This document shows, in pieces, positions 28,315 through 36,231 of a DNA stretch of 64,000 nt. How positions within the stretch are numbered: position 1 is the stretch's first letter; the number at the start of each line of letters is the position of its first letter. The DNA lies in contig JABIBA010000013.1 in the NCBI GenBank assembly GCA_018652955.1, positions 290,253 to 354,252 on the forward strand, in the 5' to 3' direction. The notes under the pieces are model-generated. The model saw only the letters and a program-made list of their open reading frames with translations. It was not told the origin of the DNA and did not search any database. The translations under genes were made by a program, and so were the position numbers. Source of the DNA: Candidatus Peribacter sp. (GTDB lineage: Bacteria; Patescibacteriota; Gracilibacteria; Peribacterales; Peribacteraceae).

Positions 28315-28375
28315 GTGTTCACATCATATCAGTAGATGGGCGGTATTCTTAGTATGTATATTAAGTTAAATATAC

Positions 28376-28404
28376 TTAACATATTTATGGATTCAGTCTA
28401 GAAT
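28376..28404 (+). promoter_or_regulatory. Promoter, leaderless start
   Basis: TTAACA (28376-28381), 17 bases, TAGAAT (28399-28404), then 8 bases to the ATG at 28413. Confidence 0.75.
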
Positions 28405-28412
28405 TATCCACT

Positions 28413-29279
28413 ATGCGTCTTCTCAGCATTCTCACGATTCTCGGGATAAGCAGCCTCAATGCCCCAGCGGCATATGCTTATCCTGAGCATCCTGCATTTG
28501 AACATACGCAATTTGCAGAGGATTTTGGCATGTTCCGTTGGTGGGAGAGTTGTTGGTGGAGAGTGTTTGATCCAAATATCTATGTGCTCTGCCAACCAGA
28601 TGGCGATATTCTTCTTGTCTATCCTGATGGGTCTGTACACCCCGCTTCTGAGGAAGACCTTACTAGGCTGTTTGCGTCTGTAGGAGATGATAGAAGAGGG
28701 AGAAGTGGCGCTAATAGATTGGGCCTTTTTCAGCCTCCTCGTGCTCCTCAGTCTCGGTCTCCTCGATTAAGTCCTGCACAGGGAGATGGCTTTCGATTGA
28801 GCGATGTTTATGGTGGTAGGTTTACTCGATTTGATGGATCAACTTCTCGATTTCCATCAATTAACCTTCCGTCAGGCGGAACAGGTGTTTTTAGTTTTGA
28901 TGGATTTGGTAATCGTTTCTCTGGAGACTTTAGACCAGGAGATGTTAATACTGATTTCGATGGGTTTAATTTCTCTGGTCGCGATAGAGATTCAGACTCT
29001 GGAGGTTTTGATTTCTCGCGAGAAGAGAGAGAGTTTGGTGGATTCGAGATTGGCGAACGTGAAGAAGAAGACCGTTCCAATATCGGACTTATAAATTATC
29101 TTCGGCAGCATGGTACTGCTGATGCGTTTGCAGACCCCGATGGTGGAACACGTATGCATGATATTTTCTATAAGCCAATTATGGGAAGATGCCAGAGTAT
29201 CTACGATTCTATAGATGGTGGCATGTTTGGACCTATTCCGTGTACATCACATCCATGGGGAAATTCCCAACGCCAATAG
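28413..29279 (+). CDS. Secreted protein of unknown function
   Basis: Product of 288 aa. The signal peptide (MRLLSILTILGISSLNAPAA, cleaved near AYA-YPE) is clear. The mature N-terminal part is aromatic and Cys-containing (RWWESCWWRVFDP, YVLCQPDGDIL). The central part, about residues 115-215, is low-complexity, rich in Gly, Phe, Asp, Ser and Arg. The C-terminal part has two Cys (GRCQSIYDS and IPCTSHP). No family is recognised. It is followed directly by the SLH-domain gene, which has its own promoter. Confidence 0.75.
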   Translation: MRLLSILTILGISSLNAPAAYAYPEHPAFEHTQFAEDFGMFRWWESCWWRVFDPNIYVLCQPDGDILLVYPDGSVHPASEEDLTRLFASVGDDRRGRSGANRLGLFQPPRAPQSRSPRLSPAQGDGFRLSDVYGGRFTRFDGSTSRFPSINLPSGGTGVFSFDGFGNRFSGDFRPGDVNTDFDGFNFSGRDRDSDSGGFDFSREEREFGGFEIGEREEEDRSNIGLINYLRQHGTADAFADPDGGTRMHDIFYKPIMGRCQSIYDSIDGGMFGPIPCTSHPWGNSQRQ

Positions 29280-29288
29280 ATGATGATG

Positions 29289-29294
29289 TATAAT
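29289..29294 (+). promoter_or_regulatory. Consensus -10 box, leaderless start
   Basis: TATAAT six bases before the ATG at 29301. It decides between the in-frame ATG codons at 29280 and 29301. Confidence 0.65.
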
Positions 29295-29300
29295 GCTGAC

Positions 29301-30956
29301 ATGAAATTTCTTTCGGTTCTCTTCGGCCTTTTGATTCCAGTTTCTGCGGTTGCACTAACGTATGAATCAAATAATTTACCGTACACCGATGCGCCTACAG
29401 ATCTTTCTACACAAATTGCTATTAGTACGCTGACAGATCTTGAAATTGTACGTGGGAACCCCGATGGAACATTTAAGCCGGGTGTTTCTATTAACCGTGC
29501 AGAGTTTATGAAGATTGTTATGGCACTTCTGCCTCCTGAAACTATGCGTATTCAAACACGATGCTTTCCAGACGTTGATGAAAATATTTGGTTTGCGCAG
29601 CCCGTGTGTAGAGCAAAGGCACTCGGAATTGTTAGTGGTAATGCTTTGGCAGATGTCCCTTCTGAGCAGTGGGAGTTCCAGCCAACACGCTCTGTAAAAT
29701 ATGAAGAGGCTTTAAAAATTCTTTCACGTATATTTGGAACACCCCTACTTACTGTCGAAGGACAGTGGTACGAAAAGTATGTCCGTAGCGCAGAAAATGT
29801 CGGAGTTGATCTGCCAGATTCTGCAGTGGGTTCTGGTTTGACCCGTGGGCAAATGGCAAGACTAGTTGTTGCGTTTTTGGCTCACTCTAAAGGAGAACTC
29901 GAGGTGTTACGTTTGGCGGAGACAGGAGCAAGTAGCAGCACTCGTACGGTGTTCTCTCCTTCATCTGTATCTTCATCATCTTCCTCAGTGGAGTCGTCTT
30001 TTTCTACTTCATCTGCAACCTATGATGAATTAATTCAAGATACTTCTACTGATGATGCAGTCTTGGTTCTTGGGAAGACAACACATATCTTAGGGGCTGC
30101 AGAACTCTTTGCAGATGCAGAGCCTATACAGGTGCAGTACTTTCTCATTGATCTCGTTGCTGCTAACAATTCTTTAGATGCTATCAATGTGTATGACGAT
30201 CATGGAAAACTCATTGGACGTGCAACAGTAGATGGGTCAGTAGCAGGGAGTACTCGCTATCGTCTTGGAGTGAAAAATCAAAACATTGTATTACCGAGAA
30301 GAGATGAGTTTAGTTTTTATGTTCGTGGGTTACTGCGCTCCCAAGATAGCGGAGGAGTAAGTGGAGGAAGTGTTCAGGTAGATGAAATGGGTATAGAAGG
30401 TATAGGGGTCTGGAGTAATCGAGATTACGATGTATTAACAAGTGGAGAGACATTTGCTTCTACTACTGTGGCACGCTCTGCTATTACCTCTATTTCTAAC
30501 GCAGGAGACGATAGATCTTTCTTAATAGAAGGCTCAGACATAGAGATTGGAGCATTTAGGTTTGAAGGTGTGACAGGTCACAGTGCAGCACGGCTACAAA
30601 TTACTGATATAGATTTCCAAGCAAGCTTTGTCGGAGGGTCGAGTATTAGTAATATCACCATCAAAGTGGATGGTAGCTCTCAGAGGCATGACTGTAGTCT
30701 TGGGGGTTCTACGGTTACGTGTGCAAGTTTACCTGCTACGTACGGTCGCATAGATGATAGCCCCAGAACACTTAGGATTTTTGCAGATATCGATGTCCCT
30801 GATGAATCTAAGGGGGCTGGTTTGCAGCTTACTATCAATAGCCCAGGAACAATTGGTTCTGCTGGAGACATAACGTGGACTGATGGAGTAACAAGCTTTA
30901 CGTGGATTGATATCAGCGGTCCTCCTGTTGCGCGCGGTACGTATTACTCCTACTAA
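29301..30956 (+). CDS. SLH-domain surface protein
   Basis: Product of 551 aa. Signal peptide MKFLSVLFGLLIPVSAVA. Two S-layer homology repeats follow: one around residues 30-80 with LEIVRGNPDGTFKPGVSINR, and one around 85-145 with FPDVDENIWF and KALGIVSGN. A Ser-rich linker of about 35 residues (around 210-245) leads to a C-terminal region of beta-rich character with no recognised family. SLH domains bind cell-wall polymers, so it is probably attached to the cell surface. A perfect TATAAT (29289-29294) ends 6 bases before the chosen ATG, so the in-frame ATG at 29280 lies upstream of the transcript. Confidence 0.85.
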   Translation: MKFLSVLFGLLIPVSAVALTYESNNLPYTDAPTDLSTQIAISTLTDLEIVRGNPDGTFKPGVSINRAEFMKIVMALLPPETMRIQTRCFPDVDENIWFAQPVCRAKALGIVSGNALADVPSEQWEFQPTRSVKYEEALKILSRIFGTPLLTVEGQWYEKYVRSAENVGVDLPDSAVGSGLTRGQMARLVVAFLAHSKGELEVLRLAETGASSSTRTVFSPSSVSSSSSSVESSFSTSSATYDELIQDTSTDDAVLVLGKTTHILGAAELFADAEPIQVQYFLIDLVAANNSLDAINVYDDHGKLIGRATVDGSVAGSTRYRLGVKNQNIVLPRRDEFSFYVRGLLRSQDSGGVSGGSVQVDEMGIEGIGVWSNRDYDVLTSGETFASTTVARSAITSISNAGDDRSFLIEGSDIEIGAFRFEGVTGHSAARLQITDIDFQASFVGGSSISNITIKVDGSSQRHDCSLGGSTVTCASLPATYGRIDDSPRTLRIFADIDVPDESKGAGLQLTINSPGTIGSAGDITWTDGVTSFTWIDISGPPVARGTYYSY

Positions 30957-33220
30957 AGAAGTTTTAGTGGTGCGATGCTTAGCGCCAATGTTTTCTTGTG
31001 TCCGATATCAAAGTTGATATCCACAATATCTCCACGTACAGAGGTTACGGTTCCTTTTCCAAATGTAGGGTGCTCGACGCGCGTACCTTCTGCGAGTTCG
31101 TTGTCTTGATTAAACTCTGATGAAAAGTCTGTGTCTTGATCGAATTCAATATTGATATCATCACCCTTTTGTTTAAAGGGCTTAATACCAGAGCTAATGC
31201 TTGCCTCTCCTTGCTTGCTAGCCCATGAGAATGCAGAGAGTAGCTCGTCGCTACGTTTCTCGGTTACTGCATCGGGTAAGTCATCGAGGAACCTGCTTGG
31301 TGCGTTTGCCTGTGTCTGTCCCCAGAGCATACGACTGCGTGCGCACATCAATCGAAGGTGTGTTTTTGCTCTAGTCATACCGACGTACATAATGCGGCGC
31401 TCTTCTTCTAATTGATCTTTATCGAACATAGAATTGGCATGAGGGAAGATACCCTCCTCACACCCTGCCATAATTACATGTTCAAACTCTAAGCCTTTAC
31501 AAAGGTGTAGTGTCATTAGTGTTAATGCATCGGAAGATTGGTCTTCTAATTTATCTACTTCAGATACTAGTGCGACTTCTTCTAGGAAGCTCATCAGACT
31601 CGCTTCAGGGTCTAGGGCATCGTATTTGTGCATCACACTTAAGAGTTCTTGTACGTTACCCCAGCGGTTTTCTCCTTCTTCTGTGTCATCTCTTAGCCAG
31701 TGTTCCATATCGATAGCATGAATCAGGTGTCCACTAAGTTCGGAGACGACTTCTGTCTTTGCCTTTGTCTGGTACTGCAAGATCAGCTCTACAAACTTCT
31801 GTAGACGCTCTTTGGTTGGCTGGTTGATCTCCTGAACTTGATCCACAATGTTCAGTGTATCCCAAAGAGTCATGTCGTTTTCTGAAGCGAATACCTGAAG
31901 TTTTGCGATAGTGGTAAGGCCAATCTTTCGTGAAGGGATATTTACAATACGTAGCAGAGCGATCGTATCGTATGGATTAAGAATGACATGCAAATACGAC
32001 AGGACGTCTTTTACTTCTTTGCGAGCGTAGAACTTTACCCCTCCTAAAATACGGTAGGGGATCCCGCCTTTGAGACATGCTTCTTCAAATATGCGAGACT
32101 GCGCATTTGTTCTATATAAAATAACCTGATCACTGAGTTTGATTCCTTTCTTTCGGTGCATTTCATCTGCAGCTTTTATCGCCTCTAATGCTTCTTTTTT
32201 TTCATCCCCTACTTCTTGTACAACGACATTCGATCCTTCTTTATTTTCTGTCCACATCTTCTTTTCTGGTCGGTTTGGGTTCGCATCTATGACACCATCT
32301 GCAGCATCGAGAATCGGCTGTGTAGATCGGTAGTTCTGCTCAAGCTTTATACGCTTTGCATTAGGATATTCTTTTTCAAACTCCATAATATTTCTAATGT
32401 CTGCTCCGCGGAATGCGTAGATTGATTGGTCTGGATCTCCAATAACACAGAGGTTTCCATGTTTTTTTGCAAGTAGTGTAATCAGAAGATATTGCACGTG
32501 GTTCGTATCTTGATACTCATCGACATGCAGATACTTCCACGTGTTTTGGTAGCGCTCTAGTACCTCTGGCACTTCTGTAAAGAGACGTACTGTCTCGAGG
32601 AGCATATCGTCAAAGTCTAATGCATTGGCTTCAAATAGCGCTTTTTGATAGCGCTTGTATGCAGTAACCACATGCTGCATGCGAGGAGTGGTTGCTTGTG
32701 ATTCCGTTTGCTTTGGGGTGAGCGCCTCACTCTTAAAACGACTGACATACCCGAGGGCAGCTTTGGGTTTGAGTTCCGTTTCATCAATATTCATTTCTCT
32801 GAGCACTTCTTTCATGAGCCTCTTCTGGTCATCGGTGTCGTAGATAACAAATGTCCTGTCGCGACCGATTTTATCGATATCACGACGAAGGATACGCGCG
32901 CAAACAGAGTGAAACGTTCCCATTACTGGTAATTTTCCGGCGTTTGTCTGCCACTGAGACAGATCGGTTCCTTCTGTTATGTGCAGCAAGTTTTCGATAC
33001 GTGCCTTCATTTCTTTTGCAGCTTTATTCGTAAATGTTACGGCAAGAATTTCCCATGGTTGCACACCGTGATCTATAAGATTGGCGATACGATGGGTAAG
33101 TGCACGCGTCTTTCCACTTCCAGCTCCTGCTAAAATAAGAATAGGACCTTCAATCTGTATTACCGCTTGCTGTTGCGGTTCATTGAGGTTTGCAGTGATG
33201 AGTTCTTTAGTAGTTTGCAC
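30953..33220 (-). CDS. pcrA: UvrD/PcrA-type DNA helicase
   Basis: Product of 755 aa, a superfamily 1A 3'-5' helicase for repair and replication-fork maintenance. Q-motif LNEPQQQAV, Walker A AGAGSGKTRALT (about residue 31), motif II DEYQDTN, motif III IGDPDQSIYAFRGA, motif V TLHLCKGLEFEHV and motif VI YVGMTRAKTHL are intact. The C-terminal 45 residues form the PcrA Tudor-like RNA-polymerase-binding domain (VEHPTFGKGTVTSV). The start is GTG at 33220, with TACAAT ending 6 bases before it. It converges with the SLH gene (4-base overlap). Confidence 0.93.
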   Translation of the reverse strand: MQTTKELITANLNEPQQQAVIQIEGPILILAGAGSGKTRALTHRIANLIDHGVQPWEILAVTFTNKAAKEMKARIENLLHITEGTDLSQWQTNAGKLPVMGTFHSVCARILRRDIDKIGRDRTFVIYDTDDQKRLMKEVLREMNIDETELKPKAALGYVSRFKSEALTPKQTESQATTPRMQHVVTAYKRYQKALFEANALDFDDMLLETVRLFTEVPEVLERYQNTWKYLHVDEYQDTNHVQYLLITLLAKKHGNLCVIGDPDQSIYAFRGADIRNIMEFEKEYPNAKRIKLEQNYRSTQPILDAADGVIDANPNRPEKKMWTENKEGSNVVVQEVGDEKKEALEAIKAADEMHRKKGIKLSDQVILYRTNAQSRIFEEACLKGGIPYRILGGVKFYARKEVKDVLSYLHVILNPYDTIALLRIVNIPSRKIGLTTIAKLQVFASENDMTLWDTLNIVDQVQEINQPTKERLQKFVELILQYQTKAKTEVVSELSGHLIHAIDMEHWLRDDTEEGENRWGNVQELLSVMHKYDALDPEASLMSFLEEVALVSEVDKLEDQSSDALTLMTLHLCKGLEFEHVIMAGCEEGIFPHANSMFDKDQLEEERRIMYVGMTRAKTHLRLMCARSRMLWGQTQANAPSRFLDDLPDAVTEKRSDELLSAFSWASKQGEASISSGIKPFKQKGDDINIEFDQDTDFSSEFNQDNELAEGTRVEHPTFGKGTVTSVRGDIVDINFDIGHKKTLALSIAPLKLL

Positions 33221-33237
33221 GTTTGAATTGTACCGTG

Positions 33238-34401
33238 TTACGAAACTTTTCCTAGATCTTCCTTCGTGATTTTTGCTTTAGGCTCCACAAGTTCTAGGAG
33301 TTGCTGTGCAACCTCTTTAGGATTTGCAACAAGCTCCTTTGTTTCTGCAGTAGAGAGATTTAGGTTACGCATCTTTGCCTTTTTTATCATGGCTTCTGCC
33401 ATAAGTTCTGGATTTGCATTCTGTGCTTTGTGCATTGTCTCTAGTCCGTGGTAAATCATCTGCAGTTCGTGTGCATTTCTTGTAGAAACGTGGAAATCAA
33501 ATGCAGCAACGAGGTCGACAATGTTCTCTCGTTCTTGCGGGTCGATCCCTTCAGTAAATTCATAGGACTCCATGCGCTTGAGGCTCGCAAGGATTGGTTC
33601 GAGTGCTTCTGGTGATACGACGTAGAAGGTAAATCCTTCTTCGTAGAAAGAAATCTGTTTAAGTGTTGCTACTGCATCAGTAGGGACTACTAGGAACACT
33701 GTGGAGTAGATCTTTTGATTTCCTTTTATCTTCAGAGCAGTTTTCTTCACAGATTCTTTCATATAGTTTTGTAAATCTTGTGACCGAGATACCTTTGCAT
33801 CAAAGATGATGTACTGCTCTAAGAAACTAATCATAAAGTCAGGCTTAAGGCTTCCACTAAATCCTTCTGGAAGATTGGTATTACTATAGGAAGTAAACTG
33901 ACAGTGATCTTTCTTCGTAAGACCATCGAGTACCGCTACGACGTCTTGTTCGTGGTCGTTCCACATGCGGTCGCGATCTTCTATTAGTTGTTGCTGGCGC
34001 TCTTCATCCTCTCTCCTTATACGTACTTTCTCATCTTCGAGTGCAGCCTTTGCTTCTTCGAGCTTTGTAGCCATGTCTTCGTGGCGCTTTTGTCGCTGCT
34101 CACTCTCTGCTTCGAATTTAGAGACACGGGCAGAAAGCCCATCACGTTCTTTGGTCGTTGATTTATATTCTGCTTCTAGGCTCTTGTACCGATCGTATAA
34201 TTCTTTGCCTTGGCCTGAGAGCTTATCTTTTTCGGACTTCATCTCGATCATCTGGTTCTTTAGCTCTCCTATATCCTGGTTCTTCTTTTCAATCTCTGCT
34301 TTAAGACGAGGGTCGCCATCTGTCTGTGATTTATGGAGTTGCATAGCAATAAAGCCGATTCCTGCAATTGCTAGACATGTGAGTATGTAGAGGGGAGTCA
34401 T
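33238..34401 (-). CDS. rmuC: RmuC-family DNA recombination protein
   Basis: Product of 387 aa. An N-terminal membrane helix (PLYILTCLAIAGIGFIAM) is followed by a long coiled coil (about residues 30-140, Lys/Glu/Gln-rich). The RmuC nuclease-like domain then has FTSYSNTNLPEGFSGSLKPDF, with acidic residues in IIFDAKVSRSQDL. RmuC limits inversions at short inverted repeats in E. coli; the mechanism is unclear. The ATG at 34401 is chosen over the upstream start at 34455. An extended -10 (TG-A-TACAAT) ends 8 bases before it. It lies 17 bases upstream of pcrA, a likely repair operon. Confidence 0.85.
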   Translation of the reverse strand: MTPLYILTCLAIAGIGFIAMQLHKSQTDGDPRLKAEIEKKNQDIGELKNQMIEMKSEKDKLSGQGKELYDRYKSLEAEYKSTTKERDGLSARVSKFEAESEQRQKRHEDMATKLEEAKAALEDEKVRIRREDEERQQQLIEDRDRMWNDHEQDVVAVLDGLTKKDHCQFTSYSNTNLPEGFSGSLKPDFMISFLEQYIIFDAKVSRSQDLQNYMKESVKKTALKIKGNQKIYSTVFLVVPTDAVATLKQISFYEEGFTFYVVSPEALEPILASLKRMESYEFTEGIDPQERENIVDLVAAFDFHVSTRNAHELQMIYHGLETMHKAQNANPELMAEAMIKKAKMRNLNLSTAETKELVANPKEVAQQLLELVEPKAKITKEDLGKVS

Positions 34402-34497
34402 AGGAGCGCATTGTATCACGTGGTAGACACTCGTCCACCCAGATGAGATTGCCAAAAGCCTGAGATATCGTGATATCTGTATTCCTTAGCTAAATAC

Positions 34498-34525
34498 TTG
34501 CATTCAGAGTTACCTTTACTATACT
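34498..34525 (+). promoter_or_regulatory. Promoter and leader of rpsO
   Basis: TTGCAT (34498-34503), 16 bases, TATACT (34520-34525). The start would give a leader of about 78 bases with a small hairpin (GGGT 34545-34548 / ACCC 34558-34561). Leaders of S15 genes are often sites of autoregulation, which is a possibility only here. Confidence 0.55.
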
Positions 34526-34609
34526 ACTCCCGTCCTCGCTGATTGGGTGGCTTTGAGACCCCCTTCCTGGCGCGGCATAAATCTTATTTATCTGTGTACA
34601 CCCTCTACT

Positions 34610-34879
34610 ATGTCCATTAAGCGAAAGTCTAAGAAAACACTTATTACAAAGCACCAGACTCACAAGAAAGATACTGGTTCCCCTCAGGTTCAAGTAGCTA
34701 TTCTCTCTAAAGAGATTATTTTGCTTACAAAGCACCTTCAGGACCACAAAGGTGATAACTCAGCTCGTAAAGGTCTTCTTGGTAAGGTTGCGCGTCGTCG
34801 TACTCTTCTCAACTACCTTAAAATGCACACTCCTGATGAGTATCAGAAGGTGTTGGATGCAAACAAGTTGAAGAAATAG
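34610..34879 (+). CDS. rpsO: 30S ribosomal protein S15
   Basis: Product of 89 aa. The family signature is visible in THKKDTGSPQVQVAILSKEI (18 residues from the start) and HKGDNSARKGLLGKVARRR. It binds the central domain of 16S rRNA early in small-subunit assembly. The ATG at 34610 gives the normal S15 length; the longer in-frame start at 34547 adds an implausible 21 residues. The TrpR-like gene begins 14 bases after the stop and has its own -10 box. Confidence 0.97.
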   Translation: MSIKRKSKKTLITKHQTHKKDTGSPQVQVAILSKEIILLTKHLQDHKGDNSARKGLLGKVARRRTLLNYLKMHTPDEYQKVLDANKLKK

Positions 34880-34893
34880 GCTATACTCATTGT

Positions 34894-35175
34894 ATGCCTG
34901 TACCGCCACAACAGCTCCGAGAGCTTTATCAGCTATTTTCATCTATTAAAGATGATAAAGAGGCAAAGCTTCTTATCGAAGATTTACTAACTCCTCAAGA
35001 GGTTGCTTCGCTCGCAGAGCGCTGGCAGCTTATTCAGGAACTTAATAAAGGAACGCCACAAAGAGATATCGCCAAGAAGCTGGGTGTGAGTATTAGTAAG
35101 ATCACAAGGGGATCTCGCATGTTGCAGTACGGATCTGGTGGGTTTAAGCACTTTTTAAAGAGACTCAAGAAATAG
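34894..35175 (+). CDS. TrpR/YerC-family DNA-binding regulator
   Basis: Product of 93 aa. LLTPQEVASLAERWQLIQEL (residues 31-50) followed by the helix-turn-helix QRDIAKKLGVSISKITRGS (56-74) matches the TrpR fold. The ITRGS motif is shared with E. coli TrpR, where the neighbouring residues bind L-tryptophan. The C-terminal LQYGSGGFKHFLKRL resembles the YerC/YecD branch of the family, whose ligand is not established. Tryptophan sensing is therefore likely but not proven. It lies directly upstream of a Trp attenuator and its operon. TATACT (34882-34887) ends 6 bases before the ATG. Confidence 0.85.
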   Translation: MPVPPQQLRELYQLFSSIKDDKEAKLLIEDLLTPQEVASLAERWQLIQELNKGTPQRDIAKKLGVSISKITRGSRMLQYGSGGFKHFLKRLKK

Positions 35176-35195
35176 AGACTTTTCTGAGATGAGGC

Positions 35196-35225
35196 TTGAC
35201 TTCACTGTGTCGTGTGTGTAATGAT
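35196..35225 (+). promoter_or_regulatory. Promoter of the Trp-attenuated operon
   Basis: TTGACT (35196-35201), 18 bases, AATGAT (35220-35225), preceded by TG one base upstream (extended -10). A start near 35232 would place the leader-peptide ATG within about 4 bases of the 5' end. Confidence 0.65.
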
Positions 35226-35247
35226 GTATCGGTACATGAATACATCA
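35222..35247. promoter_or_regulatory. Dyad overlapping the -10 and start site, candidate TrpR-like operator
   Basis: Perfect 8-base inverted repeat TGATGTAT / ATACATCA with a 10-base spacer containing GTAC. It covers the -10 box and the transcription start, so the left arm is not in the RNA and the element must act as DNA. The adjacent TrpR-like gene is the obvious candidate regulator (inference). Confidence 0.5.
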
Positions 35248-35289
35248 CTCACTATCAAAGGGCAGAACTGGTGGAGCGCTAATAACTAG
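35236..35289 (+). CDS. Tryptophan leader peptide, 17 aa
   Basis: ATG to TAG, encoding MNTSLTIKGQNWWSANN. Two adjacent Trp codons (35269-35274) sit four codons before the stop. A transcript from the promoter upstream would be nearly leaderless on this ORF. The stop codon lies inside the second arm of the first hairpin, the arrangement of classical trp attenuators: a ribosome stalled at Trp codons covers arm 1, and one at the stop covers arm 2. Confidence 0.85.
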   Translation: MNTSLTIKGQNWWSANN

Positions 35290-35346
35290 CGCTGCACAGT
35301 CGACTTTATTTTTTATCCCCAAGACTTTGCAGCAGGGGATTTTTTT
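35275..35346 (+). promoter_or_regulatory. Ribosome-mediated Trp attenuator (pause hairpin, antiterminator, terminator)
   Basis: Pause hairpin 1:2: AGCGCT 35275-35280 with AGCGCT 35288-35293, loop of 7. Antiterminator 2:3: GCTGCA 35291-35296 with TGCAGC 35328-35333, plus AGTC 35298-35301 with GACT 35323-35326, ten pairs with a single C-T mismatch. Terminator 3:4: ATCCCC 35315-35320 with GGGGAT 35335-35340, then six T (35341-35346), ending 3 bases before the next ATG. The antiterminator uses the terminator loop, so the two cannot form together. Stalling on the Trp codons would block arm 1 and free arm 2; normal translation to the stop would block arm 2 and allow termination. Confidence 0.85.
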
Positions 35347-35349
35347 ATT

Positions 35350-36231
35350 ATGACAATTTCTACAACACCATCGGCAAATGATATTCAGTCAACATTCCGC
35401 CTTAAGGGAATTGATCCTCGTATTGGTCCACTAAAACCTTTCGATGGATCCCAGTCTGCTATTTTGCAGAAGCTTTCTCGGGATATCCACCTTGGTCAAG
35501 CCCAGTGTACAGATGTGCTTCTAACCACGGGTCTGGGACTTAGTGATAACCATGAGGTTCCATTGCGCTTGCCAGCCCTGCTTGTTCCAGGTTTTCAGGC
35601 GATGGAACGACAAAAGGCACTCGGATTTACTCCGTCGCAGTATCGTGTGTATCAGGCGACAGAGTTTATTGCAGATGCAAATGGTATCGAACTACAGAAG
35701 GCTCGTGAAGTCAGCAGTCGCATGGAGCATTTTCTACGTCGATATGTAGAAGAGCTGCATCCAGACCTAGTAGAACACGTAGAGTTTTGTTTTGAGCGTG
35801 ATCAAAATGAAACGGCATCTGATTCTATTGCTCAACTTGTAACAGAAATTTCTGATAGCACATCGCATGAGATTTTTGATCGGCTTTCTCGATGTGAATC
35901 GAGCCATAGTAATCGTAATGGACAAGCTATTCGTTATGGAGCAGCAAATGTTTTGTATAACGGTGCAGATCCAGAGAAGTACCCCTTCAAGCGCTCTACA
36001 GAGATACTCCTTCCTATTGGAGGTAAAGCAGAGCGACCATTCTTTGCACTTACAAATCAGATTGCAGCTAAGCGTGGTGCTGATGTTATTCCTATGGTTA
36101 CGCAACTTGGTTCGACACCAACGTATTATCCCGCACCTGCATCGCATGCAACGCGCAAAGACTTTGAAGCACTAGAAGCAGATGGTGCATCAGAAGAGCT
36201 ATTACAAAAGCTTAACCCCGTCACATTATGA
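35350..36231 (+). CDS. Trp-attenuated protein of unknown function, first gene of the operon
   Basis: Product of 293 aa, soluble, with no signal or membrane segment and no recognised family. Visible landmarks are TDVLLTTGLGLSDNHE (about residues 54-69), a helical region ANGIELQKAREVSSRMEHFLRRYVEEL (split about 110-136) and a conserved-looking C-terminal part (RYGAANVLYNG, then TEILLPIGGKAERPFFALTN, about 195-236). No aminoacyl-tRNA synthetase HIGH or KMSKS motif and no trp-biosynthesis signature is present. It contains no Trp residue, expected if it must be made during Trp starvation. The attenuator terminator ends 3 bases before its ATG, so its transcription depends directly on readthrough. 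Its TGA overlaps the racemase ATG (ATGA). Confidence 0.85.
   Translation: MTISTTPSANDIQSTFRLKGIDPRIGPLKPFDGSQSAILQKLSRDIHLGQAQCTDVLLTTGLGLSDNHEVPLRLPALLVPGFQAMERQKALGFTPSQYRVYQATEFIADANGIELQKAREVSSRMEHFLRRYVEELHPDLVEHVEFCFERDQNETASDSIAQLVTEISDSTSHEIFDRLSRCESSHSNRNGQAIRYGAANVLYNGADPEKYPFKRSTEILLPIGGKAERPFFALTNQIAAKRGADVIPMVTQLGSTPTYYPAPASHATRKDFEALEADGASEELLQKLNPVTL

Noticed and set aside
29280..29300. ATG at 29280 as the start of the SLH protein
   Set aside because: It lies upstream of the TATAAT box and would add residues before a clear signal peptide; the ATG at 29301 fits both.
35350..36231. The attenuated 293-aa protein as a tryptophanyl-tRNA synthetase or cyclodipeptide synthase
   Set aside because: No HIGH or KMSKS motifs are present, and the similarity to cyclodipeptide synthase motifs that I could trace by eye was too weak to claim.
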